This document shows, piece by piece, positions 42,813 through 48,368 of a stretch of 48,368 nucleotides of DNA. Made by a program: the position numbers and the translations under genes. Under the pieces are notes generated by a model. The model made no database searches. It had not been told where the DNA came from and saw only the letters and a program-made list of their open reading frames with translations. Origin of the DNA: Chitinophaga pinensis (lineage in GTDB: Bacteria; Bacteroidota; Bacteroidia; Bacteroidales; GCA-2748055); assembly GCA_945863035.1 (NCBI GenBank), contig CAMAZH010000012.1, positions 1 through 48,368 of the forward strand, written 5' to 3'. Position 1 is the first letter of the stretch. Each line of letters begins with the position of its first letter.

Positions 42813-44029
42813 GCGCACTAGTTAAATATTGTCTTTCAGTTACGATTTTCTTGGTTTTAATGAGTCATGCCTACGCTCAACCTGCAAAGGATTATAATTA
42901 CCTAAGGGGAAAAGCACATCTGCAGTCCGGACAATATGACTCTGCACTGGTTTATTTCGACAAAGCCTTAGCCAACGGTAGCGGAGGTGTTGGTTTACTT
43001 TTGGACAAAGGTTTGGCTCTTTATCACAAATCGCAATATACCATGGCAATTCATGAATTCGAAAAGGTTGAAAAAACAAACAAGGGAAGGGCTTCCATTT
43101 GGTTGGCGAGAAGTTACGCAAATCTCAGGGACATAGACAATTGTCTTTTAGCCTTGGAGACTCACCTTTCGAGCCCTTACAGACTTCCTGAAAGCGAGCT
43201 CCTACTTGATCCGGATCTGATGATTCTTGAAAACGACCCGAAATTCAAGGAGTTTTGGAAAGCAGGAAAATGGTACACCGGATTGGATCAAACACTTGCG
43301 GAAGCCGAATACCTGATGAGGTCAAAACAATATCCTGAGGCTGTAAATCTTTTATCGGCTGGGGTAAAAAAGGGGTACCGCAAAGCACCTCTATATGCCA
43401 AAAGGGCCGAGGTGTATCTGGCTGCATCCAATTACAGGCTTGCTCTGGATGATTTAAACCAGGCAATTGAAATGGACCGCCGCAATGCGGAAATACTCTC
43501 GTTAAGGGCAGAGATTCATTACACAACCGGGAAATTCAAAGCAGCCCTCGACGATTACAACTCGGCAATGAAAATCGAGCCCAATGAAATGAAATACTTC
43601 ATTGGGCGTGCAATGTCGTTGAATAAAACCGGATTATATGAGGAAGCGGCAAAGGATATCGAAACCTACCTAGGGTTTTACCCCGGAAACGATACAGCCT
43701 GGTATCATTCGGGCATGATTCATTACGAGAACGGAAATTATTTTGAAGCCATCAACAGCTTAAACAACGCCCTGAAAATCAGTCAGCATGACGCGCGCTA
43801 TTTTGCCGCCCGGGGTGCCACCTACCTCAAGACCCGAACCTATCAATACGCATGGAAAGATCTCTCAATGGCTCTCGATCTGAACCCGAAAGATTCGCAG
43901 TCGTATTTGAACAAAGGAATTGCAGCCTTGAACACCGGCATGAATGACGATGCTTGTTTCTGTTTTGAAATGGCAAAAAAGCTAGGGAACAAAGAGGCAT
44001 TCTCTTTTTCTGAAAAGCACTGCAAATAG
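42809..44029 (+). CDS. exported tetratricopeptide repeat protein
   Basis: 406 residues with a signal peptide ending near residue 23 (SHAYA-Q) and about eight TPR units, for example YNYLRGKAHLQSGQYDSALVYFDKAL, PLYAKRAEVYLAASNYRLALDDLNQAIEMDRR, AWYHSGMIHYENGNYFEAINSLNNALKI, ARYFAARGATYLKTRTYQYAWKDLSMALDLNPKD. A periplasmic protein-binding scaffold. The ATGA overlap with the T9SS cargo gene means coupled translation and suggests the two act together, perhaps the TPR protein aiding folding or secretion of the cargo (inference). Confidence 0.9.
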   Translation: MSALVKYCLSVTIFLVLMSHAYAQPAKDYNYLRGKAHLQSGQYDSALVYFDKALANGSGGVGLLLDKGLALYHKSQYTMAIHEFEKVEKTNKGRASIWLARSYANLRDIDNCLLALETHLSSPYRLPESELLLDPDLMILENDPKFKEFWKAGKWYTGLDQTLAEAEYLMRSKQYPEAVNLLSAGVKKGYRKAPLYAKRAEVYLAASNYRLALDDLNQAIEMDRRNAEILSLRAEIHYTTGKFKAALDDYNSAMKIEPNEMKYFIGRAMSLNKTGLYEEAAKDIETYLGFYPGNDTAWYHSGMIHYENGNYFEAINSLNNALKISQHDARYFAARGATYLKTRTYQYAWKDLSMALDLNPKDSQSYLNKGIAALNTGMNDDACFCFEMAKKLGNKEAFSFSEKHCK

Positions 44030-44095
44030 GTAAACCCTGATAGGTCTTAAAGTGAGAAGCCATAATTCAAAAAAGAAATAAAATAAGCAGGAACA

Positions 44096-44647
44096 GTGGA
44101 AAGCAGAGAAAACACCAACAACGATTTAATTGCAGGGTTAAATTCCCCCGACGAAAATATTGTAGCAAAAACCATTGATGAGTTAAGGATTCACGGAAAC
44201 ATTCATGTGCTTCCCTCCGTTTTCAAGCTGCTATTTTCAAAGCGAATGGAGTCGCTAAACGATAGCCTGGTCAATCTGATTAATGACATAAAAGATCCAG
44301 CTGCAGTGCCGGTCTTCATGGACGCGATTGAACTGTACCGGGGAAAAAGCGGTTTTGAACAGTTGGTTTCGGCTTGCTGGCAATGCGGACTGGATTTTTC
44401 AATGCACCTTGACAGGTTCATCGATCTGGTTATAGAAGAGGATTACTACACCTCACTTGAAGCCTTTTCGGTTATTGAGGAAAACATATCCCTTTTGAAT
44501 TCTCAGCAAAGAACCGCCAGACTCGAGCTGATACGTTCAAGGCTGGAGTTTTTACCCCCTGAAAAAAGATTGCTGGTAAATGAGCTCTTGTCGATGATGA
44601 GCTTGGTATCCGGGCCGCTGAGGCTTGATCCGGATCACATGAATTAG
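44096..44647 (+). CDS. HEAT-like helical protein, function unknown
   Basis: 183 residues, GTG start at 44096 with AGCAGGA upstream. No signal peptide. Repeated helix pairs such as NSPDENIVAKTIDELRIHGNIHVLPSVFKLLFS and LIEEDYYTSLEAFSVIEENISLL-like segments point to a short HEAT-repeat solenoid, which binds other proteins. Conserved hypothetical of this phylum by appearance; no enzyme motif. Lies 66 bases after the TPR gene and its end overlaps the next gene tail to tail by four bases. Confidence 0.78.
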   Translation: MESRENTNNDLIAGLNSPDENIVAKTIDELRIHGNIHVLPSVFKLLFSKRMESLNDSLVNLINDIKDPAAVPVFMDAIELYRGKSGFEQLVSACWQCGLDFSMHLDRFIDLVIEEDYYTSLEAFSVIEENISLLNSQQRTARLELIRSRLEFLPPEKRLLVNELLSMMSLVSGPLRLDPDHMN

Positions 44648-45621
44648 TGCTGGGACGAAAAATATTTCATAAACTGGGCCCGCTCATAAATCGCAGGATT
44701 CCCTATGTTTGAATAGTTCATTTTTCCCCGGAATTCATCAATTGATTTGAAATTCTGCTCAATCATCCACGATTCCAGACGGTCGATGAGTTTAGGAAGG
44801 AATTCGATTCCATTCTTATATAAAACGGAACAAACCTGCACGGCTTTGGCTCCGGCCAGAATTTGTTTAACGGCCGCTTCTCCGCTATGAATCCCTGTGG
44901 AGGCTGCTATATCGATAAGAGGAACCTCGCTGGATATAATCCCTACCCAGCGAAGACTGTTGCGAATGTCCGCAGGAGAGCTGAATACCTCTGAGGAAGT
45001 TGCTTTCAGATCGTTAATATTGATGTCGGGTTCGTAAAAGCGGTTGAAAAGCACAACCCCGTCGGCCTTCCTGAAATACAGCTGGTTTACCAGATACGTG
45101 AGATTGGAAAAATGATAGCCCAACTTAATGATAACCGGAATGCTGATCTTTTTCCGTATCCCTTCAAGAAGATCGAAATATACCTTTTCGTAATCCTGGG
45201 ATGGTTTCTCTTTATTCAGAGGGAGGAAAAACACATTCAATTCGAGCGCGTCGGCTCCTGCATCCTGCATCTGTGTGGCAAAACCCATCCATTCCGCAGC
45301 GCTTATGCAATTTATGCTTGCGATAATCGGGATATTAACGGCCCGTTTGGCATCACGAATTAGATTCAGATACTCACCGATACTGTTGTCGCGGGTGTAA
45401 GCTTTAACATAATCGAGGGCTTCAGGATAATCGGAACCCTCAAGGTTCTTTGTGGTTTCATAACTAATCTGTTCCTCAAACAAAGACTTCAGAACAATCG
45501 CCCCTGCCCCAAGGGCGTCGAGTTTCCTGATTTTATCGAGCGAACTGGTAATTCCTGAGCTGCTAATAATAAACGGATTTCTGAGTTTTAAACCCGCATA
45601 AGTAGTAGAGAGATTGGCCAT
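44644..45621 (-). CDS. dihydroorotate dehydrogenase-like flavoprotein
   Basis: 325 residues, a beta/alpha barrel of the DHOD/PreA kind: LSTTYAGLKLRNPFIISSSGIT at the N-terminus, GAGAIVLKSLFEEQI, IPIIASINCISAAEW, GADALELNVF, IPVIIKLGYHFSN, and the FMN-phosphate loop IHSGEAAVKQILAGAKAVQVCSVLY. True class 1 PyrD has NxSxPN with the active-site Cys/Ser; here the equivalent segment reads LELNVFFLPLNKE, without it. So it is a paralogue (the widespread Bacteroidota 'DHOD-like protein'), and the substrate is unknown. Separated by 18 bases from yggS, same strand. Confidence 0.88.
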   Translation of the reverse strand: MANLSTTYAGLKLRNPFIISSSGITSSLDKIRKLDALGAGAIVLKSLFEEQISYETTKNLEGSDYPEALDYVKAYTRDNSIGEYLNLIRDAKRAVNIPIIASINCISAAEWMGFATQMQDAGADALELNVFFLPLNKEKPSQDYEKVYFDLLEGIRKKISIPVIIKLGYHFSNLTYLVNQLYFRKADGVVLFNRFYEPDININDLKATSSEVFSSPADIRNSLRWVGIISSEVPLIDIAASTGIHSGEAAVKQILAGAKAVQVCSVLYKNGIEFLPKLIDRLESWMIEQNFKSIDEFRGKMNYSNIGNPAIYERAQFMKYFSSQH

Positions 45622-45639
45622 GATTTATGAATATTTGAT

Positions 45640-46314
45640 TCAAAGATAATTTCTTTCGCCAAATAGTAGGCTTCCTACCCTGATTATAGTTGCCCCTTCC
45701 TCGATTGCAATTTTATAATCCCCCGACATACCCATCGATAGTTCTGAGAATAAGTCGCTTTTGCTAAAAAAAGTTTGCTTGCAAAACACAAAAATTTCTT
45801 TCAGAGTTCTGAACTCCGATCGTATCTGGGACATATCATCGGTATAGGTGGCGATCCCCATTAAACCCCTTATCCTTACATTTTCCAGGGTTTTTATCTC
45901 GGGGGATGAGAGAATGTCAAGAAGTTCCTGTTTGTCGAGACCAAATTTCGTTTCTTCTCTGGCGATATAAACCTGAAACAAAACATCGATAAGCCGGTTA
46001 GCTTTTTTGGCCTCCTGATTAATTGTAGCAAGAAGTTTCATGCTATCAACAGAATGAATCAGATGAACAAAATGTGCAATATACTTAACCTTGTTTGATT
46101 GCAAATGTCCTATCAGGTGCCACTCAATATCATGGGGAAGGATTTCGGATTTACCGGTCAATTCCTGTACACGATTCTCGCCGAAAATTTTATGCCCGGT
46201 GTTGTAAACAGTGAGAATATCCTCAACCGGTTTGGTTTTGCTAACGGCCACAACCTTTACCTCTCGAGGAACAGAATTAAGAAAAGATTTTATATCGTTT
46301 TCGGAAAATTTCAC
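45640..46314 (-). CDS. YggS/PROSC pyridoxal-phosphate homeostasis protein
   Basis: 224 residues, single-domain alanine-racemase-like barrel that binds PLP without known catalysis and buffers its level. VAVSKTKP with PLP lysine K26, GENRVQE, WHLIGHLQSNKVKYI, SVDSMKL, RGLMGIATY, and LSMGMSGDYKIAIEEGATIIRVGSLLFGER are the diagnostic motifs. Likely cotranscribed with the DHOD-like gene. A -7-like TACATTTG (46337-46330, minus) lies just upstream. Confidence 0.95.
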   Translation of the reverse strand: MKFSENDIKSFLNSVPREVKVVAVSKTKPVEDILTVYNTGHKIFGENRVQELTGKSEILPHDIEWHLIGHLQSNKVKYIAHFVHLIHSVDSMKLLATINQEAKKANRLIDVLFQVYIAREETKFGLDKQELLDILSSPEIKTLENVRIRGLMGIATYTDDMSQIRSEFRTLKEIFVFCKQTFFSKSDLFSELSMGMSGDYKIAIEEGATIIRVGSLLFGERNYL

Positions 46315-46581
46315 ATCGGATTATTTTCTCAAATGTACGAAATTTAGAAAGAGAGCTGAAAGGGGGCGAAATGTTTTTCGAAATAAGCAGGGATTGGGTA
46401 GTATAACTCCCAGAGGTTCTCATCCTAAAAAAAGAAATTCGGTTTTCAGCCATTACATTTGAAGCACACCCAAATTCTTTGGTCCTGAGTCGCTTATTCC
46501 ATGGAACTTTTAAGTTCTTCAAATGCTGAGAAAACGAATTAATTCCCTATACTTGCACTCGAAATAAAAATGCTACAGAAC

Positions 46582-47517
46582 ATGAAGATAACAGTAGTTG
46601 GCGCGGGAAATGTGGGTGCAACAGCAGCCAATATTCTTGCCGAAAAAGAAGTGGCAAGCACGGTTGTATTACTGGATGTTGTTAAAGGACTTGCCGAGGG
46701 GAAATCTCTCGATATCATGCAAATGGCACCACTTGCTCTATTTGACACAAGAACTCTTGGAGTAACAGATGATTATTCGGCCACAGCCGATTCTCATATA
46801 GTAATTATTACCTCGGGACTCGCCCGCAAACCCGGAATGAACCGCGAGGATTTGCTGGAAGCCAATGCCCATATTGTAAAGAACGTTACTGAGAATATCA
46901 TGAAATATTCTCCAAATGCGATATTGATTGTTGTGAGCAATCCGTTGGATGCTATGACCTATGTGGCATGGAAGGTAGCGGGCATCCCCAGCTCGAGAGT
47001 AATGGGAATGGCCGGACTGCTCGACACAGCTCGTTACAGAGCTTTTCTGGCAGAAGAGTTGAATTGTTCGGTTAAAGATATACAAGCAGTGATTTTAGGC
47101 GGGCACGGCGACGATATGGTTCCGCTGATGAATTATACAACCCTAAGCGGAGTACCCATACGGCAGTTGTTACCCGACGAGAAGTTAAATGAGATTATCC
47201 TGCGCACCCGAAAAGGAGGAGGAGAGCTTGTAAATCTCATGGGCAAATCGGCCTGGTACGCTCCGGGATATGCGGCTGCCCGCATGGCAGAAGCGATCGC
47301 AAAAAACCAGCGAAGGTATTTCCCTTGCAGCGCCTACCTTGAAGGACAGTATGGCCAAAACGATTTATACTTCGGCGTTCCGGTGAAGCTGGGCAAGAAG
47401 GGAATTGAACACATACTCGAAATTACCCTGGATAAGGATGAAAAAGCATTAGTAGAGATTTCCGCAAACAGTGTGCGGGAGAATATTGTTTTCCTTGAAA
47501 GTCTCAAACTTTGGTAA
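46582..47517 (+). CDS. mdh: malate dehydrogenase (NAD-dependent, LDH-like type)
   Basis: Interconverts malate and oxaloacetate. 311 residues from the ATG at 46582, which gives MKITVVGAGNVGAT, the usual start of this class; the ATG at 46570 would add four residues and would lie within about eight bases of the predicted transcription start. NAD-binding GAGNVGAT, LLDV ending beta-2, substrate Arg residues in ARKPGMNRED, VVSNPLDAMTY, DTARYR and catalytic His in GGHGDDMVP. The Arg in ARKPG (not Gln) marks malate over lactate. TATACTTG (46548-46555) is a one-mismatch -7 element. Confidence 0.95.
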   Translation: MKITVVGAGNVGATAANILAEKEVASTVVLLDVVKGLAEGKSLDIMQMAPLALFDTRTLGVTDDYSATADSHIVIITSGLARKPGMNREDLLEANAHIVKNVTENIMKYSPNAILIVVSNPLDAMTYVAWKVAGIPSSRVMGMAGLLDTARYRAFLAEELNCSVKDIQAVILGGHGDDMVPLMNYTTLSGVPIRQLLPDEKLNEIILRTRKGGGELVNLMGKSAWYAPGYAAARMAEAIAKNQRRYFPCSAYLEGQYGQNDLYFGVPVKLGKKGIEHILEITLDKDEKALVEISANSVRENIVFLESLKLW

Positions 47518-47625
47518 AAGATATTTAGAAAATGGATGTGGATCCCATGAAGAAAAAAAGCAATAAAGAACCTCGGTAGCATTCGAAAATCCGTCAGTTC
47601 TTATTTTCGGAGGACAGGAAAAAAA

Positions 47626-47673
47626 TAACCCGAATCTCAGGAATAAATCCCAAAGATTCGGGTTTTTGTTTTT
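47626..47673. terminator. bidirectional terminator between mdh and the DUF1015 gene
   Basis: ACCCGAATCT (47628-47637) and AGATTCGGGT (47654-47663) are exact complements, extended by AA/TT, with a 16-base loop. T tract TTTTTGTTTTT on the plus side and A tract (AAAAA) before it give a T tract on the minus side as well. Confidence 0.8.
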
Positions 47674-47696
47674 AAACTGTTTATTAAGGGGGAAGC

Positions 47697-48368
47697 TTAT
47701 TCCAAATCGTGAATAACCAATCCACTTCTCAGCTTGGGTTCAAACCATGTGGTTTTTGGGGGCATGATATTGTTGGTATCGGCAATATCCATCAACTGTT
47801 TCATACTAACCGGATACAAAGCAAATGCAACTGCCATTTCCCCGCTGTCCACCCGTTTCTTCAATTCACCCAATCCACGGATCCCTCCCACGAAATCAAT
47901 TCGGGTTGACTTCCGAAGGTCGGTAATATTCAGAATCGGGGTCAAAACTGTTTCCGACAAGACGTTTACATCAAGGCACTCAATAGGATCATCGTCGTTA
48001 TAATTCCCGGGCTTTGCGGTCAAGGAATACCAGATTCCATCAATGTACATGCTGAAGTTATGAAGTTCGGCGGGCTTGTAAACTTCCTGACCTTTTTCAA
48101 CAACAACATAACTAGCCTTCAACTTCTCGATAAACTCTGAAACCCTGAGGCCATTAAGATCTTTAACGAGTCGGTTGTAATCGATAATGGTCAGTTCGCC
48201 TGCGGGAAAATGAACTGCCAGAAAAAAATTGTACTCCTCCTTACCCGTATGCGAAGGATTATTCCTTTTGCGTTCACTTCCTACCAGCGCAGCTGCTGCA
48301 GTGCGGTGGTGACCATCAGCCACATAGGTAAACGGGATGTCGTTTTTGAAAATCTCAACAATTCTCTT
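47697..48368 (-). CDS. DUF1015 family protein, 5' end cut off by the window
   Basis: 223 residues of the C-terminal half, reading in frame to the right edge (KRIVEIFKNDIPFTYVADGHHRTAAA...). ADGHHR is the defining motif of DUF1015, with ECLDVNVLSETVLTPIL and KTTWFEPKLRSGLVIHDLE as the usual end. Full-length members are about 410 residues, so the N-terminal half lies outside. Members are predicted ParB/sulfiredoxin-like nucleotide-binding kinases; in this phylum the gene is often next to serC/serA, which cannot be checked here. Confidence 0.9.
   Translation of the reverse strand, partial: KRIVEIFKNDIPFTYVADGHHRTAAAALVGSERKRNNPSHTGKEEYNFFLAVHFPAGELTIIDYNRLVKDLNGLRVSEFIEKLKASYVVVEKGQEVYKPAELHNFSMYIDGIWYSLTAKPGNYNDDDPIECLDVNVLSETVLTPILNITDLRKSTRIDFVGGIRGLGELKKRVDSGEMAVAFALYPVSMKQLMDIADTNNIMPPKTTWFEPKLRSGLVIHDLE

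Noticed and set aside
46277-46522. 81-codon minus-strand frame in the yggS–mdh spacer
   Set aside because: Overlaps the yggS start and shows no motif, signal peptide or usual codon pattern; most of the spacer looks noncoding.

Overview
The window is about 48 kb of ordinary chromosomal DNA from a member of the Bacteroidota, most likely a Bacteroidales-type anaerobe or facultative anaerobe. The evidence is a T9SS type B (CHU_C) C-terminal sorting domain, a DoxX/BT_3928-type membrane protein, a Bacteroidetes-type DAHP synthase–chorismate mutase fusion, CdaA next to FolP, ATP-dependent PEP carboxykinase and pyruvate phosphate dikinase together, DUF6702 next to HupE, and several promoters of the TTTG-N19-TAnnTTTG type. 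I see no tRNA or rRNA, no CRISPR array, no insertion sequence and no prophage. Both outermost genes (aroC on the left, a DUF1015 gene on the right) run off the window.

Layout. 1-4850 (minus): an aromatic amino acid operon pheA, DAHPS-CM, aroB, aroD, aroC, tightly packed or overlapping. In front of pheA is a leader region that I read as two consecutive ribosome-mediated attenuators, each with its own Phe/Tyr-rich leader peptide, antiterminator and terminator. 4998-8840 (plus): nth, a secreted protein with a degenerate metzincin-like site, and a cysteine desulfurase–SelD fusion. 9012-12014 (plus): small secreted proteins and lipoproteins, including a MORN/YwqK-type protein and a DUF4197 lipoprotein. 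12025-14832 (minus): uvrA. 15027-15879 (plus): an ECF-type sigma factor with a strong Shine-Dalgarno and GTG start, then a 60-aa protein. 15947-23581: rsmE, a YfcE-type phosphoesterase, a 1501-aa exported protein of unknown role, prmA, tpiA. 23678-28150 (minus): an orphan DppB-type permease, a DoxX-family protein with a duplicated periplasmic half, and an orphan hybrid-less histidine kinase.

28472-31823: tmk (minus), folP and cdaA (plus), plsY (minus). 32008-39085: pckA, ppdK and xerC/D (minus) and pyk (plus). With mdh at 46582 and tpiA this puts much of the PEP/pyruvate/oxaloacetate node and lower glycolysis in one neighbourhood, though as separate transcription units. 39050-44647: HupE/UreJ-like membrane protein (minus), then DUF6702, a T9SS type B surface protein, a TPR protein and a HEAT-like protein (plus), the middle ones abutting or overlapping by 4 nt. 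44644-48368: a dihydroorotate-dehydrogenase-like protein and YggS (minus), mdh (plus), and a partial DUF1015 gene (minus).

The strongest candidate for something not widely described is the tandem Phe/Tyr attenuator in front of pheA (4549-4800, minus). Second are the NifS-like–SelD fusion (6633-8840), and the secreted protein just upstream of it whose HExxHxxGxxD site has lost its catalytic Glu and one His.
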